From Adiantum capillus-veneris (taxonomy: Eukaryota; Streptophyta; Polypodiopsida; Polypodiales; Pteridaceae), in assembly GCA_014529385.2 (NCBI GenBank), contig CM043942.1, positions 9,240,001 to 9,304,000 on the forward strand: a stretch of 64,000 nt of DNA, given 5' to 3'. Under the pieces are notes generated by a model. That model made no database searches and had not been told where the DNA came from. It saw nothing but the letters and a program-made list of their open reading frames with translations. Of the stretch, positions 44,141 to 57,243 are shown in pieces. Each line of letters starts with the position of its first letter. Position 1 is the first letter of the stretch. The position numbers were made by a program, and so were the translations under genes.

Positions 44141-44712
44141 CCTCTCTTCTTTCACTTGAGAAGGATAGATACACTCTCAGACGTGGAAGCTCACTTGCCT
44201 TGACGTCACGGTTACTTATCTATTATACAGAGTGGTGCAAAATCTTAATCATCATCTCCATAAACTCTTCTCTCTCGTGAAGAAGAAGAAGAAGGATATC
44301 TCTCTCTAATTGCTTATTACTTTCTCTCTCGTTTCACGGTGTACGCGCTCTCCGGAAGTTTTCATTGGTGGATATCTCTACGTAGCTCTCATCACCGCTC
44401 TCTTGTGGCAAAGCAAGAAGCCTTTCGACAACCCCAAATCGCTTCGAAAGTACGGTGAGAAACCATAAACTCCATAGTCATCATCTCTCTCTCTCTTTCT
44501 CTCTCTCTATGTCGTTTTTTCTACATAGTCACCCTCTCGGTGATTGTTTTTTTTAGTATACAAGTGTATGTATGCATTAACCAAGTATATACGAGGTTGC
44601 CTCATGATTGTTTCATCATGTTTTACACGTTGATTTATGCACATGATGTGTTATGGTCACACACGTGCATAAAGAAGCGTTTTTCGTTTCACGTCATAGA
44701 AGTGGTAGGATT

Positions 44713-47060
44713 ACTGTTTTGGTCATAAATCACAAACCGATGAATCAGCCCGAACCCTTTAAACCATAGATAAAACACATCATTTAGAACATTTTCTCTC
44801 TTATGTGTCATGTGAAAAACGTGCACGAGTTAAGAGATATGGTCAAAAAACAGATTGCTTCCCACTACACAACCAAATTTTTTGACTCCAGGCTCCTTGG
44901 AGAACTACTATATAGATTCACCAGATGGGCAAACCCACTTAAAAAATTGAAAAGATTGATAAAACTTGATGATAAATAACTTTAGGTCTGCGTTATCATT
45001 TCGGGAATGCGAGTTATTAATCACTCTATTATCAGTTTTACCTACACGCATAGGAGTGCTATCAAAGGGGTTAACCAAGCCGTTAACCAAGCCGCCGTGA
45101 GTTAACCAAACCTTTTTGATATGTTCTATGGTTTGTTTTGGTGATTTTATTTCAATTATTAGATAGCACTAAACTTACATGAGGGTATAAGGTTAAACAC
45201 TCCAAACCGCATAGGCAAATATGAATAGAATGACTTTCTTTTGGGGTTACCGTTTGTTGTGTGAGTATCATATGGTCAAAGTGACGTGATGGGGTGATAG
45301 TCTACATTATAGAGCTGAGCTTGATGCATTGGTTTGAGGTCAAACACCTTCATTTGCATGTTTTGCATGCTCCCGAAAATGTCAGAAAGTTGTGTTTGCA
45401 TATGTGTGAAGTTATGGTTTATGGTTGACCTAAAGGTCGAGTTGTTTTGCATCATGATTATGGTGTTGGAATGTTATCATATGATATATGGGAACTCATG
45501 GATTGATGTGGATGCCTCATATGCACGGTTATGATTGTTTGCCACCTTTCTAGGTTAGAACTAGCTCTATGTGCTAGAGTGGTGAAGTGCGGATGTGATG
45601 CATCAACTTTGCATGGTTGGATTTTGTCAAAATTGGATTTTTATATCATGATTAGTCACTTGTCAGACTCTTTTTATGAATGAAAGAATCACATCTTAAG
45701 GGTCACATGTGTGTGAACTTCGATTGATTACAGGGGATATGTCAAACTCCAAGTGTGGGAGTTGGTTCAGTGTGATTATGATTTATGGTTAAGGGATGAG
45801 ATTCCCTCATGGATTATGGTTGATATTTTATGGTGGAAGACGGTGTGTCTTATGGGTTTTTCTTTGGAATGAATTCCTGCTGCTGCCGAAATGCTCCCGA
45901 AATTTTTGCAGCCATGTTATGTTCTAAAGTGGTTATGCAGGATTGGTCGTGCCTCACCCAAGTAGGGTGGAGAGCTCAACCGTGTGATGTGATTGGATTA
46001 TGGTTTATGGTTTATGGTCTTTGGATTGGATCATGAAGTGATCAAGATGGTTTATAGTAGATGTGTAAGGGTAGAGACCCTGTACAGTCTAACTGTTTGG
46101 AAAAGGAATTGTGTGTGCATATGGGAAGTGCTATTGTGATTGGACTCATGTGTTATGTTTCTCATGGCAGCGTCGCTACAAGACTAGGATCACCTACATC
46201 GCTTAGCCTTTGAGTAAAGGGTCACTGACCTGGGGCTTTGCTAGATCGGGGGTGTTGCATAGGTCTTCTTCTTTTTGTTAGGCTCATCTACCATGGTTAG
46301 TGCGTTGGGGGTTGAATGACCTACACGACTAACGTGTCGGGGATCTTGCCTTGATTGGCCTAAACATTTCATCATGGGCATCGAAGAGGTGTGGTGCCTA
46401 AACTGGTATGGTTGGTGTTGATACCCCATCATCTGTTGGTATTTGGGATCCTTTCGGAGCTTGGGTTCATGGAGGGAGGCAAAGCGGCCTCACCGATGTA
46501 TGGCTCAGGTAGGATGGAGGTGTTCTAGCTCGCTCCCGACGAATTGAAATTCTCTCTATCCGTAGTAGAGCGGAAGTGGATGGGTGGACCGTTCGATCCC
46601 TACATAGGGTTCGGTGCTTTGCTAGTTATTTTGTCGTAAATTTTTTGATGTTATGGTATACCCAGATTTTGTCATTGCATTAATACATGGTTGCCTGTTC
46701 CATTTAGATGGGCATTTAAAGATTCTCTGTTGTCAATTTCTCATGTCTTTGTGCACTCTATTTCACCCTCCACTATATTCTCTCTTTCTCTATCTTCCCG
46801 CAACGCGGTGTTTAGATACCCTCCACAATGTTATATTTTTTCTTGAGTACGCTTTCATTCATAACACCCATTCAGTGGTAGCACTAGTCTCTAGGTACCT
46901 CTGGATGCAGTTCAGTTCATGACCTAAAATCCATGCTTGGTCGGGTGCTGAGAACTCCTCCCCTATACAAATGCCTCCGCAACTCTGATGTATATTGAAA
47001 ATTGTGTAAAAGTGTAAATTGTATATTCTGTGTATAGACCCCTTGGGAGGGGTATCTCTC
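44713..47060 (+). repeat. 2.35-kb tandem duplication, copy A
   Basis: Aligns end to end with 47061-49404 with small differences, for example CGTGCACGAG/CACGCACGAG and a short indel near 46425/48760. Non-coding: the longest similar frame in both copies (46653/48991, MVYPDF-IALIHGC) has its 3' part altered by indels. Confidence 0.9.
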
Positions 47061-49404
47061 ACTGTTTTGGTCATAAATCACAAACCGATGAATCAGCTCG
47101 AACCCTTTATACCATAGATAAAACACATCATTTAGAATATTTTCTCTCTTATGTGTCATGTGAAAAACACGCACGAGTTAAGAGATATGGTCAAAAAACA
47201 CATTGCTGCCCACTACACAACCAAATTTTTTGACTCCAGGCTCCTTGGAGGACTACTATATAGATTCACCGGATGGGCAAACCCACTTAACAAATTGAAA
47301 ATCTTGATAAAACTTGATGATAAATGAATTTAGGTCTCCGTTATCATTTCGGGAATGTGAGTTATTAATCACTCTATTATCAGTTTTACCTACACGCGTA
47401 GGAGTGCTATCAAACGGGGATACCATATGACGTCGTGAGTTAACCGAGCCGTTTAGATATGTTCCATGGTTGTTTTGGTGAGTTGATTTTAATTATTAGA
47501 TGGACCTATACTTACACGAGGGTATATGGTTAAACACTCCGAACCGCATAGGCAGATATGAATAAAGTGACTTTATTTTGGGGTTACCGTTTGTTGTGTG
47601 AGTATCATATGGTCAAAGTGACATGATGGGGTGATAGTCTACATTATAGGCCTGAGCTTGATGCATTGGTTTGAGATCAAACACCTTCATTTTCATGTTT
47701 TTCATGCTCCCAAAAATGTCAAAAAGTTGTTTTTAAATATGTGTGAAGTTATGGTTTATGATTGACCTAAAGGTTGAAGTTGTTTTCAATCATGATTATG
47801 GTGTTCGAATATTATCATATGATGTATGGGAACTCATGGATTGATGTGGATGCCTCATATGCATGGTTATAATTGCTTGCCACCTTTCTAGGTTAAAACT
47901 AGCTCTATGTGCTAGAGTGGCGAACTGCGGATGTGATGCATCAACTTTGCATGGTTGGATATTGTCAAAAATTGGATTTTTATATCATGATTAGTCACCG
48001 GTCGGACTCTTTTTATGCATGAAATAATCACATCTTAAGGGTCACATGTGTGTAGACTTCGATTGATTACAGGGGATATGTTAAACTCCAAGTGTGGGAG
48101 TTGGTTCAGTGTGATTATGATTTATGGTTAAGGGATGAGATTCCCTCATGGATTATGGTTGATATTTTATGGTGGAAGACGATGTGTCTTATGGGTTTGT
48201 TTTTGGAATGAATTCTTGCTGCTGCCGCCGAAATGCTCCCGAAATTTTTGCAGCCATGTTATGTTCTAAAGTGGTTATGCAGGATTGGTCGTGCCTCACC
48301 CAAGTAGGGTGGAGAGCTTAACCGTGTGATGTGATTGGATTATGGGTTATGGTTTATGTTCTTTGGATTGGATCATGAAGTGATCAAGATGGTTTATAGT
48401 AGATGTGTAAGGGTAGAGACCCTGTACAGTCTAACTGTTTGGAAAAGGAATTGTTTGTGCATATGGGAAGTGCTATTGTGATTGGACTCATGTGTTATGT
48501 TTCTCATGGCAGCGTCACTACAAGACTAGGATCACCTACATCGCTTAGCCTTTGAGTAAAGGGTCGCTGACCTGGGGCTTTGCTAGATCGGGGGTGTTGC
48601 ATAGGTCTTCTTCTTTTTGTTAGGCTCATCTACATGGTTAGTGCGTTGGGGGTTGAATGACCTACACGACTAACGCGTCGGGGATATTGCCTTGATTGGC
48701 CTAAACACTTTATCATGGGCATCGAAGAGGCGTGGTGCCTAAACTTGTATGGTTGGTGTTACCCCATCACCTGTTGGTATTTGGGATCCTTTCGGAGCTC
48801 GGGTTCATGGAGGGAGGCAAAGCGGCCTCACCGATGTATGGCTCAGGTAGGATGGAGGTGTTCTAGCTCGCTCCCAGCGAATTGAAATTCTCTCTGTCCG
48901 TAGTAGAGTGGAAGTGGATGGGTGGACCGGTCGATCCCTACATAGGGTTCGGTGCTCTGCTAGTTATTTTGTCGTAAATTTTTTGATGTTATGGTATACC
49001 CAGATTTTATCATTGCATTAATACATGGTTGCTTGTTCCATTTAGATGGGCATTTAAAGATTCTCTGTTGTCAATTTCTCATGTCTTTGTGCACTCTATT
49101 TCACCCTCCACTATATTCTCTCTTTCTCTCTCTTCCCGCAACGCGGTGTTCACATATATTCACCCTCCACAATGTTATAATTTTTCTTGAGTACGCTTTC
49201 ATTCATAACACCCATTCAGGGGTAGCACTAGTCTCTAGGTACCTCTGGATGCAGTTCGGCTCATGACCTAAACTCCATGCTTAGTCGGGTGCTGAGAACT
49301 CCTCCCCTATACAAATGCCTCCGCAACTCTGATGTATATTGAAAATTGTGTAAAAGTGTAAATTGTATATTCTGTGTATAGACCCCTTGGGAGGGGTATC
49401 TCTC
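47061..49404 (+). repeat. 2.35-kb tandem duplication, copy B
   Basis: Second copy, beginning ACTGTTTTGGTCATAAATC directly after the TATCTCTC end of copy A and itself ending TATCTCTCA. Divergence of a few percent suggests a duplication that is not very recent. Confidence 0.9.
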
Positions 49405-49429
49405 AGTAGTAAATTCAATATTAGTAGTA

Positions 49430-50805
<1,376 letters not shown>

Positions 50806-51516
50806 GGAATTTGGACTTGAGGATTGCAAACCTATTGCCACTCCCATGGAAACAGGTTTGAAGTTGAGTCTACATGATGCTGGCGATCCTACTAATGTCA
50901 CTCTTTACCAAACTGTTGTTGGATGCCTCATTTATGTATGCAACACGAGGCTAGATAATCAGTTTGCAATCTCACAGGTCATCAGATTCATGCATAGCCC
51001 AGGGTCTAAGCATTGGCAGGCTGTCAAGAGGATTTTCCGCTACCTTAGTGGCACTTTACACCTTCGCTTGTTTTATCCCAAGGGGGGATCATTGCCGCCA
51101 GACTTACATTCTTTTTCGGACTCAGATTGGGCTGGTTGTTTTGACACGCGAGTGTCCATAAGTGGTTTTTGTTTCATGCTTGGCAGTTCATGTATATCAT
51201 GGTTAGCAAGAAGCAACCTACTGTGGCCACTTCGAGTTGTGAGGTTGAGTACAAGGCAGTCTTCACAGCTACGGTTGAGTGTGTATGGCTTAGACGCCAT
51301 ATGGCTGATTTGGGTGTTGGACAGGACACTGCCAACACTATCTACACTGACAGTCAGAGCGCATTGGTAGTTGCGAGGAACCCAGCTTTTCATGCTCGCA
51401 CAAAGCACATTGAGGTGCATTACCACTATGCCAAGGAGAGGCTCTCAGCAGGAGAGATCAGCTTGGCTTATGTGCCAACACAGGAAAACCTTGCAAATCT
51501 TTTCACAAAGATCTGA
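50806..51516 (+). pseudogene. Ty1/copia RT C-terminus and RNase H
   Basis: The plus strand reads LEDCKPIATPMETGLKLS, YQTVVGCLIYVCNTRLD, HWQAVKRIFRYLSGT and SFSDSDWAGCFDTRVSISG (RNase H, first Asp). After a frameshift near 51175 it reads QPTVATSSCEVEYKA, IYTDSQSALVVARNP, RTKHIEVHYH and LAYVPTQENLANLFTK. These are the last domains of a copia pol. The 5' end is cut by the minisatellite. The 3' end stops at TGA 51514-51516, and the usual end of pol follows with changes. Confidence 0.93.
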
Positions 51517-51591
51517 TCATGTCCTCAGGGCATGGCACTTCCCTTTACTCATGTGCCAGATCTCGTTCATTGCATCACTCCAAGGGGGATT

Positions 51592-51819
51592 TGTTACCAT
51601 ATACATGTGGTAGTGATGTGTGTGAACACACTAGGACTGCCGGGGCATTTTTTCCCTCTTTAGGAGGTTTTTTTCCCCCGTGCATTGTATATACACCCAT
51701 CACTCTAGGGCTATCTATCTTTCCATTGCACACAAAGTAACACACTCTCTATTGTGTGCCTTGAGCTTCCTTCGTCTTCTCCAAGCTGTGTGTGTTTCTC
51801 TGCAACCCTAATTCCAACA
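51592..51819 (+). repeat. 228-bp copia 3' LTR
   Basis: Preceded by the polypurine tract CCAAGGGGGATT. Begins TGTTACCATA and ends TTCCAACA (TGTT/AACA). Its position, about 75 bases after the RNase H frame, and the short length fit copia elements. Confidence 0.85.
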
Positions 51820-52648
51820 ATTATCTCAGCAGAATTACATTATTTTTAAGGGAAAATAAAAGAGGAAAAATAGAAAACTAATCCAAAATTATTTGAGATA
51901 ATTATCAAAGAAATAAAATATCTTAAGAAACCCGTGATAATTATCTTAACCTCAGATAATTAGTTTAACTAATTATCTCAGTAGAAGAACACTATTTTTA
52001 GGGGAAAATAAAAAGGGAAAAATAGCAAACTAATCCAAAAAGCTTTGAGATAATTATTAGAAGCAAAATACATCTTAAGCAGCCAACACCATATTAATGA
52101 ATTTGGGAATTTCTCAATTCCCACTTTCAAAACAAGCTTAATATTTGACCACATTGCCTAATCTTAGCCAAACTTTTGAGAGCATGGCTCAAAAGAGTTT
52201 TTCGAGTGCTACCTTTTTGAAGGCTTTGGTCTTAAAAATTAGTTTGATATTTATCCATATGGACAAATCCTCAAGACATTGGTGATTCCCAAATTGGCTT
52301 TATAGTCTCAAACTCTCTAATATGGTGTTAGCCCTTGATAATTTTCTTAACCTCAGATAAATAGTTTAGCTATATCTCAGCAGAAAAACACTATTTTTAA
52401 GGAAAAATAGAAGGGAGAAAATAGAAAACTAATCCAAAAAGCTTTGAGATAATTATCAAAGGTAAAATACATCTTAAAAAACCAATGATAATTATCTTAA
52501 TCTCAGATAATTAGATTAACTAATTATCTTAGCCAAAAAACACTGTTTTTAAGAGAAAATTAAAGAGGGAAAATATCAAATTAATCCAAAAATCTTTGAA
52601 ATATTTTTCAAAAATAAAATACATCTTAAAAAACCTATGATAATTAGC
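51820..52648. repeat. AT-rich dispersed/tandem repeat (GATAATTAT family)
   Basis: Phrases recur near 51835, 51990, 52380 and 52545: CAGAAAAACACTATTTTTA, then GGAAAAATAG, then AATCCAAAAAGCTTTGAGAT and ATAATTATC. The block repeats every 150-180 bases with a longer spacer at 52080-52320. No coding. Confidence 0.75.
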
Positions 52649-52652
52649 TTAA

Positions 52653-53987
52653 CACTAGAATGGTAACCTAACAGGACATAAAAGTGTCCTTTCAGGGTTT
52701 TGGGAAAAAATTCCAAAACCATAGTAGATCCACTCATTTTGAAAAATCCTTTCATGAGCTTATAGTTCAATAACTACTACATATGGAAAAAATGAGAAAC
52801 TTGTAGTTTTTCTCATCCCTTGGTCACTACAAGCCTCCAAAGTTGATGGACCAATGCATTTTGCCCAAAACAATAATTTCTTACGGTTGATTGCATATAA
52901 ATAAGAGTGGGGATTTTTGTAGGACATGAGATAAAATGCCCCATTAACTTCAGTGGGTTGGTGACCAAAACATATGGTTGCTTTTACCACACCAATTTTT
53001 TTTTGGGCAAAAAAATAGTACAAAAAATTTGCATTTTTGCCATTCTGCGGACCTATCATCAAAGTTTCTATAGTCACGCTCAATACAGATACTATATACA
53101 TGTTTTCTTAGTTCCCTTTGGACCTTTGGATTCAAAGGAGCCATGGAGCATGTCAAAAGGATATTGGATCTCTTACAATTGGAACTTTGGGGGCAATGAT
53201 AAAGTGCTAAATACAGCAAACATGAAAAAACTGGGTTTAGCATTATGACCTCTAGAAACCCATAGAAACTACTCAATACCTAGCCAAGTTTGTAGTCTAT
53301 GATTAGATATGGTTACTACCTACAAAATACACACAATTGGCCTAAGAAACTAGAAATATTGAGAAATTATACTTGCTACTCTAAAATGTATCGTATTCTT
53401 CAACAATAAAAAAACTCAACCATCATCATATACTATGCTATATAGCATATTAGGTCCCCCAAAACTCAAGGAAGATTAGCTTTATGTTATACATTACACT
53501 TACACAATCAAAATTGAATTTGGATATCGAGCAAGCCACCAAAAAAATCATAAAAGTGCTAATTTTGGCAAAAAAACAGGATTATGCAATTCTTGTAAAT
53601 TGGTCATAACTTTCAATTTTAACACTTAGCTCTCCCTACAAGCATCAAAACATGTTGAGAACTATCAAGGCCTAATCTCTAGCCATCTAAACCTCACAAA
53701 CATGAAGTTTATAGTGGTATAGTTGCCAAAAATTGAAAAAAAGCCAAAAACAGGACCTGTTTTTTCACACAGTTTAAGTTCAAAAATGTTGTGCAAGAGT
53801 AAGGTTAATGGTGAGATTGATACTCTAAAAAAAATGCTAAGTTTTTTTCAGCTCATAAGGCAACTTTGTGGATATATAGCACCTAGAAATTCATTTTCAT
53901 ACTCTTCAAATAATTCAAGAAAAATGGTCACTTAACAGGACACAAAAGTGTCCAAGGACATAAAAGTGTCCTGTTACCATTCTAGTG
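52653..53987. mobile_element. TTAA-flanked terminal-inverted-repeat transposon (piggyBac-like, non-autonomous)
   Basis: Starts CACTAGAATGGTAAC and ends with its exact reverse complement, with TTAA on both sides (52649-52652 and 53988-53991). It sits inside the GATAATTAG repeat, which resumes after it. Just inside each end are GGACA-x6-TGTCC palindromes: one on the left (52675-52690) and two on the right (about 53938-53972). Length 1335 bp. Minus-strand open runs of 113 and 108 codons overlap each other and carry no recognised transposase motif. TTAA duplication and a C-(A/C)-CTAGAA end are piggyBac features. Confidence 0.75.
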
Positions 53988-54051
53988 TTAACTACAGATA
54001 ATTAGTTTAGTCAATTATCTTAGTAGAAAAACACTATTTTTGAGGGTAAAT

Positions 54052-54660
54052 TAAAGGGGGAAATTAGTAAATCATGTGATATGATTACATGCTGTTTATC
54101 AGAGTTAGTTTATAGAATATCGAGATTGTGATAATTATGTCAAGGTTATAAAGTAGTCTGGATATTTATCTAAACCAAATTATACTAATTCTAGTTGAGA
54201 GCTAAAGGGGGAAATTAATAAATCATGTGATATGATTACATGCTATTTATCAGAGTTAGATTACATGATAATGAGTTTGTGATAATTATGTCAAGGTTAG
54301 AAAACTAGTATAGATATTTATCTAAGTCAAATTATACTAATTCTAGCTTAAAACTAAAGGGGGAAATTAGTAGATCATTTGATATGACTACATGCTATTT
54401 ATCAGTGTTAGAATACATGATTAAAAGGCCGTGATGATTATGTCAAGGCTAGAAAATTATTGTAGATATTTATTTGAGTCAAATTATACTTATTTTTAGA
54501 TAAAAAGTAAAAGGGGGAAATTAGTAAATCATGTTAGATGATTACATGATATTTATTAGAATTAGATTACATGATCAAGAGGTCGTGATAATTATGTTAA
54601 GGCTAGAAAATTAGTATAGATACTTATCTAAGTCAAATTATACTAATTTTAGCTAAAAAA
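54052..54660. repeat. about 152-bp tandem repeat
   Basis: Four to five units each open with AAAGGGGGAAATTAGTAAATC and hold GATATGATTACATGCT, ATTTATCAGAGTTAG, GTGATAATTATGTCAAGG and AAATTATACTAATTCTAG. Unit starts are near 54052, 54205, 54356, 54510 and 54660 (last partial). Similar in composition to the block left of the TTAA element. Confidence 0.9.
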
Positions 54661-55188
54661 TAAAGATGGAAACTAGATAACTGACTTGAAAAATTAAAAG
54701 ATAATTACGAGAGGTCACAAATATCCTTATCTAGTTTTGATAGTTATATCATAATTAATTAGTGAGTTGAGGAAATTATAGTTGACCAAAAGTCCTATTT
54801 TTAGCAAAAGATTACTTAAAATAAATAGACTTTGTAGTCAAAAGTTTTTAGGAAAAGTATAGTAAGTGTAAACCTATGATATAAAGTTGTGGAAATGAAA
54901 TCTTTAAGAGAAAATAAATAGAATAAATATTAAGCTCCCTTAAGGGTTTTCTAAGCTTAAAATTGGATGGGAAAATTAGAAAAAAGATATACAAAATTAT
55001 AAGAAAATTAGTATAGCTTAGAAAACCCTTAAGGGAAGCTGTGGAAAAAGTTATCATGCCTATATAGGATTTACCAATTAAGACTATAAATTTAACCTAG
55101 ATTTGGGTAAAATTGGATACAAAGGTTAAGTCTAGCTTTTGGATAATTTACCTAATGATTAGACATCCTTTTATAAGGATAAGAAGTT
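54661..55188. other. no gene; AT-rich
   Basis: Stop-dense AT-rich DNA. An inverted pair of CTTAAGGGTTTTCTAAGC type (54940-54957 and 55018-55035) could form a stem around an A-rich loop. Confidence 0.5.
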
Positions 55189-55683
55189 ATGGCACCTAAA
55201 AGAACCCAAACCAATCCTACATCTAATGAGGAGGGTAGAGCTCTAAAAAGAACTAGAGCGTCGCACGACGATATAGCTGGGCCTAGTAGTAGGCCTACAA
55301 AGGAGAGTCTTCAGGCGCCAACGCAGTAGCAGATGGCCGATCAGTCCCAGGTGGGTTTCCCATTATTCAATTAAGTCTTTAAATAGTTTAAGTTCTATTA
55401 TAAGTTAGCATTGCATACGTAAGGAGTGAGAGAGTCAAAAAAGGAATAATTGACCAAAAACAAAAGGTAAATTCCAACGTGCATTTGTTTATAATGTAAG
55501 AAATAATTGTTTGGGTTAAAACTGGTTGAATTAGGAAAGATATGATTGATCATCCTTAAGACAGCTTGTTTCAAGACACCTCTGACTCCTTGGTATAAAT
55601 TGATGATAATGATGTCTTTCCAGCCAACACGGATAAGTCGGTTACCCCCATGAACGATGAGTTTCTACTCCGTGTCATGTCTT
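55189..55683 (+). pseudogene. possible two-exon small gene or gag start
   Basis: ATG 55189 opens a basic/acidic leader (MAPKRTQTNPTSNEEGRALK) that ends at TAG 55327, in a place where Gln runs on both sides. QMADQSQ follows, then a GT (55351). A second stretch, SLFQDTSDSLV-x-IDDNDVFPAN then NDEFLLRVMS with a TGA at 55681-55683, has one TAA. The two may be exons joined across 55351-55560, though the join phase is not certain. No domain is known. It could be the start of a retrotransposon gag. Confidence 0.35.
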
Positions 55684-55759
55684 GATGTTTCTACATAAGT
55701 TAGGATACTGTTTTTATCCTAGCATAGTAAACAAACATAAACAAACATTGAAAAGAACA

Positions 55760-55937
55760 TTTCTACAATTGAAGAGACAAAGTTGATATGTACCAATTCT
55801 TTTGTCGCCGATAGTTTCAGACTTTATGCCCAATGTTGTGGAGCTCCTAGGCTTGCTACTAGATGAAAGCATGCTAGCTGAACCACCATCAACTGCTGCC
55901 ATGGTGCACTTTCGTGGTGGAGTCTTCATATCACTGT
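55760..55937 (-). other. possible minus-strand exon (Ser-rich)
   Basis: The minus strand reads MKTPPRKCTMAAVDGGSASM and SSSSKPRSSTTLGIKSETIG before a GTACAT that could be a donor. It lies beyond the phosphatase-like gene in the same direction. No domain. Confidence 0.3.
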
Positions 55938-56007
55938 ACAAACAAAAAAACACAATCCATGATTCACAATGTCCTCAAACAAACACATTGCTCAACTACA
56001 ACAAAGG

Positions 56008-56022
56008 AGAGAGAGAGAGAGA

Positions 56023-56059
<37 letters not shown>

Positions 56060-56060
56060 G
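56008..56060. repeat. (GA)n followed by a G34 homopolymer
   Basis: About 18 bases of GA, then an unbroken G run (about 56025-56058). A homopolymer this long may be a sequencing or assembly artefact or a G-quadruplex-forming tract. Confidence 0.9.
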
Positions 56061-56464
56061 TAGGCATTCGCAGTTCTTCCTCGCTCTGTTCACGCAGGGT
56101 GCATGAAGATGGAGTAGCGCATGGGTAGCTTCTTGTTGTGTAGAATGGCATGCAAGAGAAGTCACAGTCACCCTCTACCCATAAACAATGTTCAAAAAAT
56201 GATGGCATTCTTGAAGTGGCGACATTTTCCATTTCTTGCAATTTTCCACGTCCCGAATAAATTATTTGAAGGGAACAAATAAAACTTGAGAAGTAATTTG
56301 GAAACCACCTAGAAAAGCCCTTAAAATTGACCACCATTTCATGCTTTCACCCCCATGTGTTTGGAATGTGTGTTGCATGTGGTGAGCTCTTAGAGTCTGC
56401 AGGAGTTGTAGGAACCTTTATGCTTGAGTGCTGACATCCGTATCACCCCCTTTTCTTTAGTGCT

Positions 56465-57243
56465 TTGCTACTAAGCAGGGATCAGTGTGCCAAACCTTGT
56501 TGTAACATGGTGATCCCCAAGGTGGCAAAGTCTTGGGTTGGTGGCCATCGTGGTGTGAAGAGTAAGTATGTGTGTGTTCTGCAAATCATATGCTTACCTC
56601 CACTGAATGTGAGGTTGTTTGTAAGTATGTGCTGTCTTTCTCTATTTTTGCAGAGGAAGAGGATGCTGCAACGGCTGGGCCCGGTGGGAAAAATGGACAG
56701 GCAGTCAAGGATGGACAAGATACCACAAAATCTACTGCAAGTCATGCATCGGAGGAGGAGGAGGATACTCCACAAATAAGGGATGTTATCTAGGATTTAA
56801 AGCATGGTAGTGTGGAAGGGAAAGGGACTGAGAAGGGACATCATTGTGATACCATGCGCGACAGCGAAGAAAACAGTGACTGTGAGGACAAAGATGCTAA
56901 AAGGAATAAAGACTATGTTGGAGGTAAAGTGCCTCACATAGTGGAAGTGGATGGTGCAGGGGAAGACACCACGATGAGGGAGGAGGAAAAGGAGGGGGTT
57001 GAGAGGGAGGCCAAGAGGGGGGTGGAAGCCAGGGATGAAAAATGTGCATAGGATGCCAAGAAAGGGGATGACGGGGAGGCCAACAAGGGGGAAGAGGTAG
57101 AAAAGGAAAATGAAGGCAATGCAATGAAGGGGGATGGGCTTGAGGATTCCAAGAAGGAAGTGGCAGTGGAGGATGAAACACCAAAAAAGAGACAGTACCG
57201 TTCAAGCTCCAAGACAGTGTACAAAAAAATAGTCGTTTTTTAG
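56465..57243 (+). pseudogene. acidic/lysine-rich low-complexity protein, split gene
   Basis: Exon 1 (KPCCNMVIPKVAKSWVGGHR) ends at a GTAAGTATG donor (56562). An intron of about 90 bases ends in TTTTTGCAG (about 56653). Exon 2 then continues in phase with EEDAATAGPGGKNGQAVKDG and a long E/K/D-rich tail with GEANKGEEVEKENEG, ending KKRQYRSSSKTVYKKIVVF at TAG 57241-57243. TAG codons at 56791 and 57049 interrupt an otherwise single frame. No domain is recognised. It converges on the phosphatase-like gene and overlaps its last codons. Confidence 0.5.

Larger units (their letters stand above)
43672..47060 (+). repeat. LTR-like region with TATA box (long 3' LTR)
   Basis: Starts TGTAAGATCCCC after a polypurine tract. 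CTATATAAAG at 44130 looks like a TATA box about 460 bases in, and T/C-rich leader sequence follows. A possible end, TATCTCTCA, lies at 47053-47061, giving about 3.4 kb. It is not related to the LTR at 39850. The right end is inferred from the CA and from the junction of the tandem duplication described next. Confidence 0.45.

Noticed and set aside
52760-53276. Transposase of the TTAA-flanked element
   Set aside because: The two minus-strand runs overlap in different frames, lack the Asp-spaced motifs and show no coding bias that I can see.
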